Source of the DNA: Lineus longissimus
Taxonomy: Eukaryota; Nemertea; Pilidiophora; Heteronemertea; Lineidae
DNA length: 64,000 bases
Direction of reading: 5' to 3'
Assembly: GCF_910592395.1 (NCBI RefSeq)
Contig: NC_088315.1
Coordinates: 18,025,808 to 18,089,807, forward strand
Each line of letters opens with the position of its first letter. Position 1 is the first letter of the stretch. Shown here one piece after another: positions 55,331-64,000 of the stretch. The notes beneath the pieces are model-generated. The model saw nothing but the letters and a program-made list of their open reading frames with translations. It was not told where the DNA came from and made no database searches. The position numbers and the translations under genes are program-made.

Positions 55331-56034
55331 GATTTCTGTCAAACAAAAATTTACGCGTTTCATCAGATGACTTTCTGCGACCTCTCAAAGTCATTCATCA
55401 TACTGTTTTGATGTATACTATTGTCATGGATACATAAAGTGTGTGTTTGTCACGTCGTTGCCATGGATATGAGACTTCAACGCGTTGTCAACATCTTTAT
55501 ACATGTAAGTACTTTTTCTTAACCCTTTGATATCCACTCCTGATTTTTTTCAGCAGAAAATAGGACCTTATACCATGTTTTACAGAAAGGTGTCTATGAC
55601 CTGTCTCAACGCATTTTTTTATACCTGGGACTTTTAGGATATGCTGCTCATGATATTTTAAACTCCTCGTGAAGAAGAGCGCCCTTTAGACACATTGCAA
55701 AGGTCGAGATCAGACTGCCTAATCAGAACATCATCAGCATCCGACAAGCGACCTATGACCAGGTTATAAGCCGGGCGCTAACCACTATTAGCCATTAGCC
55801 CATGATCCCACAGAATATCATTATTGTTTGAAGTAATGTGTTTTTTCGATCGGTGACGTTATTACAAAACTGTCAGCGGGTTCGTCATCTTTATGACAGG
55901 AGTTTATTAGCTTTCGTCACTTATTGGCACAAAAAATGAAAAATTCTCAAAAAACCATGAGCATGAAGCGGCTTGAAGAATCTCTCTCCCTCAACAGGAT
56001 GCAGGTTAATTTCCCAGGCAAGCATGGTACTCAT

Positions 56035-56930
56035 TCAAAGTAAAAGCAACTTCTCAAGCATCTCTGAGAAAGTAAAAGCTACTATTCTCGAGCTTCTTTG
56101 TGAAAGTAAAAGCTGCTTCTCGAGCTCCTCTATAAAAAAGTAAAAGCTCAAGCTCATCTGTGAAAGTAAAAGCTGCTTCTCAAGTGTCTCTGTGAAAGTA
56201 AAAGCTGTTTTTCAGTGAAACTGAAAGCTGCTCCTCAGTGAAAGTAAAAGCTGCTTCTCAAGTGTCTCTGTGAAAGTAAAAGCTGCCTCTCAGTGAAAGT
56301 AAAAGCTGCTTCTCTGTGAGAGTAAAAGTTGCTTCTCAAGTGTCTCTGTGAAAGTAAAAGCTACTTCTCAGTGAAAGTAAAAGCTGCTCCTCAGTGAAAG
56401 TAAAAGCTGCTTCTCAAGTGTCTCTGTGAAAGTAAAAGCTGCTCCTCAGTGAAAGTAAAAGCTGCTTCTCTCTGAAAGTAAAAGCTCCTCTGTGAAAGTA
56501 AAAGCTGATTCTCTCTGAAAGTAAAAGCGCCTGGAGCTTCTCTGTGAAAGTAAAAGCTGATTCTCTCTGAAAGTAAAAGCTCCTCGAGCTCCTCTGTGAA
56601 AGTAAAAGCTGATTCTCTCTGAAAGTAAAAGCTCCTCGAGCTCCTCTGTGAAAGTAAAAGCTGAATCTCTCCAAAAGTAAAAGCTCCTCGAGCTCCTCTG
56701 TGAAGGTAAAAGCTGATTCTCTCCAAAAGTAAAAGCTCCTCGAGCTTCTCTGTGAAAGTAAAAGCTGATTCTCTCCAAAAGTAAAAGCTCCTCGAGCTCC
56801 TCTGTGAAAGTAAAAGCTGATTCTCTCTGAAAGTAAAAGCTCCTCGAGCTCCTCTGTGAAAGTAAAAGCTGATTCTCTCCAAAAGTAAAAGCTCCTCAAG
56901 CTTCTCTATGAAAGAAAAAGGCTACTTCTC
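56035..56930. repeat. AGTAAAAGCT repeat, 52-bp higher-order unit
   Basis: The core is GTAAAAGCT about every 17-30 bp. From about 56490 to 56900 it settles to a 52-bp unit (GTAAAAGCTGATTCTCTCTG, AAAGTAAAAGCTCCTCGAGC, TCCTCTGTGAAA). As 52 is not a multiple of 3 but has no stop in any - strand frame, all three - frames stay open (110-163 codons), each cycling through the same three peptides. Left part (56035-56480) is irregular. Confidence 0.92.
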
Positions 56931-57413
56931 AAGCTTAACCGCCCGGCTTAGCCTTCACCCATTTGTTAACAGGTTCCTCGGGATAATATCGCTGAGCAGA
57001 AGATTAAACGCCCCTTGTAAAATCTGTGATATATCCTAAAATAAACCTATCAAATTGCCCCAGGATTTGACAGGATGAATTCCTGCGGTATCAAATCTTG
57101 CTGGAAGATAAAGGCTTATGATATGAGCGGCTTGTTCAGTGCATATTTATTTCAACTCTATCGAAATAACCAAAGGCTTGGGAAACTGAAGCATCTTCCT
57201 TGATAAGCCGTGACTCCGTTTTCGACCCGGCTGCTACCTGCGTGTAGCGGCTTTTCCCTGGTTTTGCCAGGTGGCTGTGTTGTTGTTGGCCTCAGGTAGG
57301 GGACCAACTGAGAAGTGAGGTTTTCTCTGGGAACGGTCTGCAGCAAATTACTGCTCAGTGTTTGCGCTAGCTTTAGATTTGAACGCGTCAGACCTTCCTG
57401 TGTCAATTTCTTT

Positions 57414-57812
57414 CTTCTTTTCTTCTTCTTCAGCGTTCAATTTGCACTTGGAGGAATATTCTCCAGGAAGAATTCCTCCTCCAAGGCCGGATGAATGTTT
57501 TTACGTGCCACTACGGTTAGGCCCCGATTGTTTTTTTTGGCCTACTGCCTCCGCCTTTGGCCAGTGGTAGAGTCCACTCAAGCTATTCATGTTTCTCACT
57601 TGGTGGGGTCTTTTGCTTGCCTTGGCATAGACACCAGATACAAGGAACCTCAGTTTATGTCTCATTCGGAAGACTTTTATCAGACAGGAATTTTAGTTCC
57701 TTGAAAACCACGCCAGTTCATCCAGAAGTACAATTCTGGGTTCCCCGGGATGAACCAAGGCCGTTTTGCGTGATTGCCAGCAGTGTTAAGCAGGCTACAA
57801 GGCTCCTCCTTT
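57414..57812 (-). mobile_element. SINE family 1, full-length but decayed
   Basis: CTTCTTCTTCAGCGTTCAAT at the tail (left) to GCCTTGTAGCCTGCTTAACA at the head (- strand reading). The B-box region is damaged (ggttccccgggatgaacc), so it is unlikely to be transcribed by Pol III. Confidence 0.85.
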
Positions 57813-57922
57813 CTTTTGAATTCGGCAAAAGTCTCATAAGTATCAGGAGTATTATTGTGAAATAAAGCGACAGGATAGCAGCCTGGACATAACATCAAAG
57901 CTATTTCTGTCCACTCCTTGAG

Positions 57923-58114
57923 ATGCCCCCTCACAACAATCAGATAAAGAAACGTAACGGATCTTCCGGTGTGGACAGAACTACTCGGAAACGGAGTGAA
58001 GAAGGTCGGGGGTTGGTCGCGGGCTGTGGGGCAACGCAACGCCGCAGGGTCAAAATGGACCCTTTCGGCATCAACGTGTGCAGGAAATCTGTGATTTTTA
58101 TCCATGTTGTACCT
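57923..58114 (+). CDS. Candidate alternative first exon in liprin-beta intron
   Basis: A CpG-rich patch (about 57940-58080) holds an ATG-led frame of 64 codons (MPPHNNQIKKRNGSSGVDRT, then TRKRSEEG...) ending at a good donor GTACCT|GTGAGT in phase 0. The liprin-beta exon 2 also ends in phase 0, so the next exon would be read in the same frame from here. The peptide is Arg/Lys-rich and unknown. It may be an alternative promoter or simply chance. Confidence 0.3.
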
Positions 58115-58331
58115 GTGAGTAAAATTCCCCTTTTGCCGTTTTTCGTTTCGTTTTCGTTTCTCGTGCGGTTTCTGTTTGACGTGAAGTTGGCACGTGTTTT
58201 CTTTTGAAGCCAGAGAAGGATAGGTCTCTATATTCAATGAGTAGTAGCAATAGTCATGGTGCATGTAGCATAGCGATGCATGCACTGATTTCCTGTACCA
58301 TCATTTAAGCTGCACTTTGCCGTATTTTATA

Positions 58332-58512
58332 TTGCTGTGGAACCTCCCTTAGCGGACATCTCTCTAAGGACAACCTCTCTATTAAGAACACTAGTTTTGG
58401 TCCCAAAGTGGTTGTTTCAATTCAATTTGACCTCTCTTATCATGGCACCTCTCTATTATGGACAGCACTTGTAAGTCCTGAGGGTGTCCTTAATAGAGAG
58501 GTTCCACTGTAC
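58332..58512. mobile_element. pogo/Tigger-like MITE
   Basis: The left end GCTGTGGAACCTCCCTTAGC is worn. The right end is AATAGAGAGGTTCCACTGTA. Interior matches 49424-49603. Confidence 0.82.
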
Positions 58513-58611
58513 ATGCATCACCTGTGTTCGTATATCTTCCTGGGATCGGCAAGACTTATCAATAGGTTTGAGAACTTAATTCCAACGTTTTTGTATCTTC
58601 TCATATTTTGA

Positions 58612-58842
58612 GTAGAGTGGACCCCCTTAGCGGACACCTCTCTATTAGGGACACCAGCACTATCAAGGAACCCTCTCCTTTAAGATTCATTGTACAGTAG
58701 AACCTCTCTATCAAGGACACCTTCGGGACTGACAAGTGCTGTCCTTTATAGAGAGGTGTCCTGATTAGAGAGGTCAAATAGTGTCCTTAATAGAGAGGTT
58801 GTCCTTAATGGAGAGGTGTCCTCTAAGAGAGGTTCTACTGTA
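58612..58842. mobile_element. Composite pogo/Tigger-like MITEs
   Basis: A partial copy (58612-58690) is followed at 58692 by a full inverted-orientation copy starting TACAGTAGAACCTCTCTATC and ending AGAGAGGTTCTACTGTA. Confidence 0.8.
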
Positions 58843-59286
58843 TTATGATCATGACATCACACAACTTGCATTTAGTCGCATTGTCAGAAGTTTAGTCCAT
58901 GATTTTTCAGCACTATGAGCACTATTGCCAGGCTTTGAACAAAAGTGGTAAATCCCATAATGATGTTGTGAACCCGAATCAAAAATCTTTCAAATTTATC
59001 GCGGTAGTTGATATTTTATCATTTGACTTTTAGCGCTGGTTTCTTGAAAAATCTTTCAAGACCATCGAGACCCAATTAGTGGAGAATTCGCGGTTGTTTC
59101 CGACTGATTTAATTGAGATACGGCACCTTTGCTTACTTAGCGTAAAGTTCTTTGCAGAAAAAAACTCAAGGTAGCTTCGAAAAAAATCTGTATTAACTTT
59201 CCGAGGCAAAAATAAGTAAAGTGGTTCCAATTTGTACCTCAGTTTCCGGCTTTAGAAACGTTTTATTTCTGAATACTATTAGGAAT

Positions 59287-59365
59287 TACAGTCCCAATCA
59301 CAATTGACATCCATATTGCTTCGCGTCAGTGACGCGCGACCTACGCACGACTGGAGACTCTTTAG
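59287..59365. mobile_element. Tc1/mariner-like MITE (TACAGTCC), left half
   Basis: TACAGTCCCAATCACAATTG ... cgcgtcagtgacgcgcgacctacgcac matches 47456-47649, then breaks off. Confidence 0.7.
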
Positions 59366-59372
59366 TTTCAAC

Positions 59373-59594
59373 TTAAAGGGACAATATAGGCAGCAGCTGG
59401 GCAGGCAAGATAAAGTTACAGAAAGTCACCAATAGGGGTCTCTCACATTGCACAATACATCGAAATGATTCACGCTTGTACGAGGAATACATCTAGTGCT
59501 GAATCTGACATGACCCAGGGCCCTTACTGTGTATATGAGTCACCTGAAGATGGCCAAATTAGCCCCTCTGCTCCTGTCTATATGTCCCCTTTAA
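59373..59594. mobile_element. TTTAAAGGGA-ended MITE, copy 3
   Basis: TTAAAGGGACAATATAGGCA to ...TGTCTATATGTCCCCTTTAA. It abuts MITE B exactly at a TTAA (59591-59594). Confidence 0.82.
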
Positions 59595-59812
59595 GGATTG
59601 ACATGGGCACAACCATTTAGGCTAGAACTGGACATCCTAAAGCAGTAAGATTTCCTTCAAAATGAAATGAATGACCATTTCAAACCTGGGAGGCTCTGGA
59701 AAACGAAAAGCAGGCTCCCACCCTTGAAATTGGCATTCACTTCGATTTGAAATAGTTCTCACTGCTTTAGGATTTCAAGTTTAAAGCAAAATGGTTGTGC
59801 CTATATGGCCAA
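59594..59812. mobile_element. MITE B, complete short copy
   Basis: AAGGATTGACATGGGCACAA... with inverted halves (accatttcaaacctgggagg, cctcccacccttgaaattgg-like) to ...GTGCCTATATGGCCAACCCAA. It shares its left TTAA with the preceding element. Confidence 0.78.
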
Positions 59813-60048
59813 CCCAACAAACTTTGCTCGTAACTTTGTCGGATGCAAAACACCTGTTTTGATAATGAGGAGAGCAAACAGTAGGAGAATTGCCGGCTGG
59901 GGTTGTATTCAGCAAATGTTTGGTCTTACCTGATATTTTTAAAAAACCGACAAAGTTTGTGGAATAAGTCTACTTCCTTATTGCCTAGTGAGGTGTAAAA
60001 TGTTTCTTTCAAGAATGCTGAGTGTTATGCGCTAACTGTTGCTTAGTT

Positions 60049-61025
60049 TGGTTAAGTGTATTGCCAAAGAGCTTCACCAGTATTGGGTAGACTATTGCAG
60101 CACTGGTTGATAGAGAAATGTTTCAAGGCCTGTTCGATAGAACTAAGTGTTGCAAGTTTTGGTCAAGTGCCTTGTCAAAGAACTCATGAACAGTATTTGT
60201 TGGAATGTGTTTGATTATGCTCGACTTGAGTTGTTAAAGTCCCAGATTGATAGATTGGTTAAGTGTCTTGCCAAAGAACATCAACAGTGTGCTATGAAAC
60301 TCTTACATTCTGCCCTAGATAGGCTTGAGTGGTTCCAAGCCCAGATAGATAGAATTGCAAAGTCTTGAGTCAAGATGCGAAGGACCTGGAGATGCCATTA
60401 CAACCAGATGAGATATTTTGAATGAAATGTTGCTAGCTTGGTCAAGTGCCTTGCCAAAGAACATCAACAGTATACTATGAAACACGTTCCACTCTGCTTG
60501 AGATAGGCTTGAGTGGTTCCAAGCCCAAATAGATAGAATTGCAAGGCCTTGAGTCAAGATGCGAGAATCTGATGATGCCATTACAACCAGATGAGTGTTC
60601 TGAGCTAGGGATCCACATCTGCTGGGCAAGGTATCAGATGTTCACCAGGTTCAAGTGTAGGCATGCCTGTGAATGCTTGAAATACCCTTTCCTCTTGCCC
60701 TACAAAATAGCATCTGACATGTCTGAAAACTTGGGTTACCCCTCGCACCCCTCATACTTGTCATGTGAGGGGGAAAAGGGGCTATCTGTCCTGCCCCCTG
60801 GTGGCGCTGTTTTAAATGTGTCGGCCTGACATATTCAGGGAGCAGCCAGATGATACCCTGAAAAGGTAACATGTACCTTTGCTGGACAGACCAAGTTTGA
60901 CAAGTGGCTTGCTTAAGGACACAGCTCTGAGATGGGGTTGAGAGGTTCTATGGCTCCAATACTAAAGTCTTGAGAGACAATGCCATAAACCTGAGGATAC
61001 CATTCCAATGAGATGAGTGTTTCTG
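60049..61025. repeat. Diverged repeats of a 100-200 bp block
   Basis: TTGGTYAAGTGYCTTGCCAA starts blocks at about 60049, 60158, 60254 and 60447. The last two share aggcttgagtggttccaagcc and gatgccattacaaccagatgag and are the most alike. A weak fifth lies at about 60898-61020. Peptides read from them (60147-60368) are not a protein family I know. Confidence 0.75.
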
Positions 61026-61430
61026 TTCAGCTTCTAAACATTGCACCTGGCCTGATAGGCCTACCTGTTACAATTACATTTACCTCTGAGCAGGCCTGGA
61101 GATATATTTTTATCTGCAGCTTGGGGTTGGGGGTTGGAAGGAGCAAGGTCATAACATGACTTCTTTCCTAAATGAAATTAACATGGGCATGCTTTACCCT
61201 TCTTGCACAGAGCTCTGTGCAATAAGAGAGAGAAAGTCGGAGGGAGATTCAGGCTGCTTATTTTACACTTTTATGGGTGTTTCATGTACCTTTCATTATG
61301 CCTGACCTCAGAAGGATGGAGTTATGACAAGGCCTGGCACTGTAGTCACTGTCCATAAACTTTTCTTTTTCTAAAGGCAGGAGCTGGGCTGTCCAATCTG
61401 TGGTCTTTAGGTGACCAACAAGCTCGGTTA

Positions 61431-61861
61431 AGCCCGTAGCACACTAGCCGCCAACTTCGGCGTTCACAAGCGTTTTTTGCCGCAAGAGTCCTGAACGCCT
61501 GAAAAATCCCTAGTCTGCTACGAACAGCGTCGGCGAACGCCATTTGCCGCAACTAAACGCCAAATATCTAACATGTTTGATTTTTGACGCGTTTCACCGC
61601 GTTTGAACGCAAGAAGAAGCCAGGTGTGCTACGGATTGCCGCCTGAATTGGCGTCGGCGGCAAGGCTATGGCCAATCAGTATGCGTCTTGATGTCACATG
61701 ATTTCAAAATGGCAGCCTAAAGTGGCGGAAAAGATGCTACTGGACACCGATTCTGGGCAGGTGAGCTCTGACCGGGATCCACTGGCCGTCAACTTCGGCG
61801 TCGAGAGGCGTCAGCCGAACGCTTCTTGTCGCCAAAGTTGGCGGCTAGTGTGCTGCGGGCT
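61431..61861. mobile_element. PIF/Harbinger-like MITE, complete
   Basis: The terminal repeats AGCCCGTAGCACACTAGCCG and CGGCTAGTGTGCTGCGGGCT are at least 30 bp with few mismatches. TTA flanks both ends (61428-61430 and 61862-61864), the 3-bp target duplication usual for PIF/Harbinger. 431 bp, no transposase, CpG-rich. The related copy at 42404 lacks the right end. Confidence 0.85.
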
Positions 61862-62191
61862 TTAGGGTATCTGGTTGTGTTAGATTCACCAATTTTATTC
61901 CTCGCTAGCATCAATACTTGTACTGTGAGACAGGAGAGACTCCTATTGGCAACTCAACATAACTTAATCTTGACCTACCTCGCTGCTGCCTATACGCATC
62001 AGCCTCCCTCAACTCTAGTATTTCAGTTCCGTTTTGTTTTGATAGATGGCAGCACTGGTCATCTACTATTTAGTTGAGCTTGTGTCAATGCACTATATCA
62101 GCTGGGACATCCCTGCCAGAACTTCCTTAGATTTCTATGGGAAAAATTAAATGAGCTCCCTTGTCACCTAGAGAAATAGAATTTGTTTTAA

Positions 62192-62673
62192 CCCTATAAC
62201 ACCTGAAGGCGCCCTATGACGCCCGCCGCCGATCTTACTGGAGGCGCCCTATGACGCCCGCACACCCATAATCAAATTTCGCGTGCTTAGCTACCGATCT
62301 CCTTCAGAGCGCCGCCTATTATTATTCTATGAAACTTAAGCTTTCAAATGCCCGGATGAACAATGGTGGTTGCTGTAGAAGTTTTTGAGATATTTGACGA
62401 TTAAGTTTTTGTTTCTCTTCAAGCCAGTAAATTCAGGTTGGACATTTGAATTGCTGAAATGGATCGTTTGTTTGATTCCAATTTGGATGTACCCTATCTA
62501 ATAGGGAATTTCATGTTCTTTTAAATAAACTTATAATACATTATTTGGAAGTTCACCTATGTCATTTTGTAAAAAACTGGACCCATCGCAAAAAATGTGA
62601 TTTCCAGGTAAAATCACGTCGGGGCCTAGGGGAATAAGCACTTGCGCTGGCAGTGGCTCTAGGTGTTATAGGG
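62192..62673. mobile_element. piggyBac-like MITE, complete
   Basis: TTAA|CCCTATAACACCT (62188-62204) and AGGTGTTATAGGG|TTAA (62661-62677) are perfect 13-bp inverted ends with TTAA duplications. CCCT-type tips next to TTAA are the pattern of piggyBac. 482 bp with no coding frame. It also contains a local direct repeat, GGCGCCCTATGACGCCCG (two copies, 62209-62260). Confidence 0.85.
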
Positions 62674-62834
62674 TTAAGAATGATTCAGTGGTAAAGGTTT
62701 CCAAAGATTGATTTTTTATGGTAGAAACTATGACGATTATCACAAACCACGTTTGACAATGGATCTCCCATCATAGATTCTAGTGATGAAAATATTCCTT
62801 GTACAGGGATGAATATCTCCAGGGTTTTGTGAGA

Positions 62835-63060
62835 TACAGTCCAAGTCACAATTGACATCCGTCTTGCTTTGCATCAGTCATGCAACGTACAAGCGAGTTC
62901 AACGCCAATGACGCACCAGTGACACGCTTATCTCTCTATGTTTCGTTCATTTCGCACAACCTACGCGTGACTTACGCGACCTACGCTCTTGGTAGCACGT
63001 AAATGACGCACCAATCCATTGACATGTTTTACAGGCTGTCAATTGTGATCAGGACTGTAT
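62835..63060. mobile_element. Tc1/mariner-like MITE (TACAGTCC), copy 3
   Basis: TACAGTCCAAGTCACAATTG to ...CAATTGTGATCAGGACTGTA. 226 bp with intact inverted ends and TA tips. CpG-rich body as at 47456. Confidence 0.82.
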
Positions 63061-64000
63061 TAGAGAGCAATAGCTCATCATACTGTTGCGAAACAGCAAA
63101 GTGTCTTTATCTTTTCTAAAGTTCCCCTTTTTCCCTTTTAAGGGTTAAAGTGGTTCCCTCTCATGGAAGGAAGTCTTTTAAAATCTGCAGGGAAATTACT
63201 CGATGACTAAAAGCCTCACATCCGCTTCATTCATTACGGAGCATTTTGCTAACCTAATTTGCGATGTTCGCGTTATAAAGTTACCTATGGTTATAAAACT
63301 TCTATACCTTTGATCAGCAGTGGCGCTCAGTTCCCAATTCCTTTGCTTGCCTCTTCTGAAGATTTAGGCATTTTCAGCTGAAAAAAACCATGAAACAGTT
63401 TTTTTGAGGCATCGTCAACATTGTTCTCACTAACTTATAACAGTTGCTTCATATCTGCGAACACTTGAATTCCCACAGTTTTTATCATATCAACAAATTC
63501 TCTTCGAGTCATCTGATTTTGATTTTGATGGGATAGTTCAGAAATTGCTGTCAGTTGGGGAAATGACAGAGAAAAGGTTGGCATTTCTGGGAAATGCTAC
63601 CTTTAATCGCAGAATACCCTTGAAAAATGTCACACAGATTCTCCACGGTGATTAGAAGCAAACTCCCCGTGATTTCAGCAAGATCGTCTAATTCAGACAT
63701 GGGAAGTTAATTTGAGGATCAGCATCCGATGGAGGCAGACTCTGGTCAGACCTTTGATGGTCCGCATTAGCAATTATTGAGGTGTTTGGCCGTGTCATTG
63801 GCATTGTTTTCGGGTGATGTCGTGTCGGCAAGAAAAGAGCTGTTGTTTTTGACCCGAATCATTGCGGATAGGCAGTCAGAGTGGTGCATTAGAAGCAACA
63901 GCGCCTGTCGCCTCTGACGTCCTTGTACACTCGCGTGATAGAGGGTCACTTTCCTTGACAGCACAGGTTTCGTCCGGGGTCTCCAGTTTCCTCCTACTTT

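Larger units (their letters stand above)
52185..64000. other. Liprin-beta large intron (runs off the window)
   Basis: No exon coding for the expected coiled coil (ERLARLENDKESLVLQ-type) was recognised between 52185 and the end. If the gene is intact the intron is over 11.8 kb. It is a collecting site of repeats listed separately. Stretches 54031-55007, 58850-59280, 61026-61420, 61870-62180 and 63061-64000 show nothing I recognise. Confidence 0.6.

Noticed and set aside
56391-56899. Three overlapping 110-163 codon frames on the - strand
   Set aside because: Products of the 52-bp array that is stop-free in every frame of that strand.
57680-58285. 201-codon - strand frame
   Set aside because: Its C-terminal part is translated SINE, the N-terminal part has no family, and a better + strand explanation exists for 57923-58114.
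60147-60368. 73-codon frame as a liprin-beta coiled-coil exon
   Set aside because: It lies in a repeat block, lacks the expected liprin sequence, and no acceptor is in the required phase.

Overview
This is animal nuclear DNA, AT-rich and repeat-laden. Split genes with GT..AG introns, tRNA-derived SINEs, a LINE fragment and many short inverted-repeat elements suggest a marine invertebrate (lophotrochozoan or invertebrate deuterostome). I cannot name the species. Nothing here is bacterial, viral or CRISPR-like.

Only three protein genes can be supported. (1) An SPDEF/PDEF-type ETS transcription factor on the + strand at about 16.3-24.5 kb, probably with a long 3' UTR running to about 28.25 kb. 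Four exons carry 462 residues in one consistent frame and encode a PNT/SAM domain and an ETS domain. An upstream exon with an in-frame ATG (19360) makes a 473-residue protein. A second, further upstream ATG exon (donor at 16365) is also in phase. (2) An intronless cytosolic HSP70 on the - strand (33320-35221) ending in EEVD. Heat-shock elements and a TATA-like box lie upstream. (3) The 5' end of a liprin-beta (PPFIBP-type) gene on the + strand, with coding exons at 49711-49783 and 51958-52184. The rest of that gene is outside the window, beyond an intron of more than 11.8 kb.

Layout: 1-16 kb is gene-poor, with a foldback element cut by the window edge, pogo-like MITEs, a 39-bp satellite (5.4-6.2 kb) and a near-perfect 92-bp hairpin (10.4 kb). 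SPDEF follows at 16-28 kb, its introns and 3' flank holding several arrays of about 31 bp. A LINE 3' end lies at 29.6-30.3 kb and HSP70 at 33-35 kb. From 36-49 kb nested MITEs and SINEs dominate, including a 1.45-kb palindrome at 38.0-39.5 kb. Liprin-beta occupies 49.7 kb to the end; its large intron holds a SINE-derived 159-bp minisatellite, a 45-bp and a 52-bp array, a CpG-rich possible alternative first exon (57.9 kb), and PIF/Harbinger-like and piggyBac-like MITEs with clean target duplications.

The three genes show no operon-like or pathway link. Many apparent ORFs are products of tandem repeats whose period is a multiple of three or which lack stops in every frame. The most interesting material is repeat biology: a SINE whose internal segment has amplified into a 320-codon open frame, serial nested insertions, and at least eight inverted-repeat families in 64 kb. 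I found no convincing new multi-gene system.
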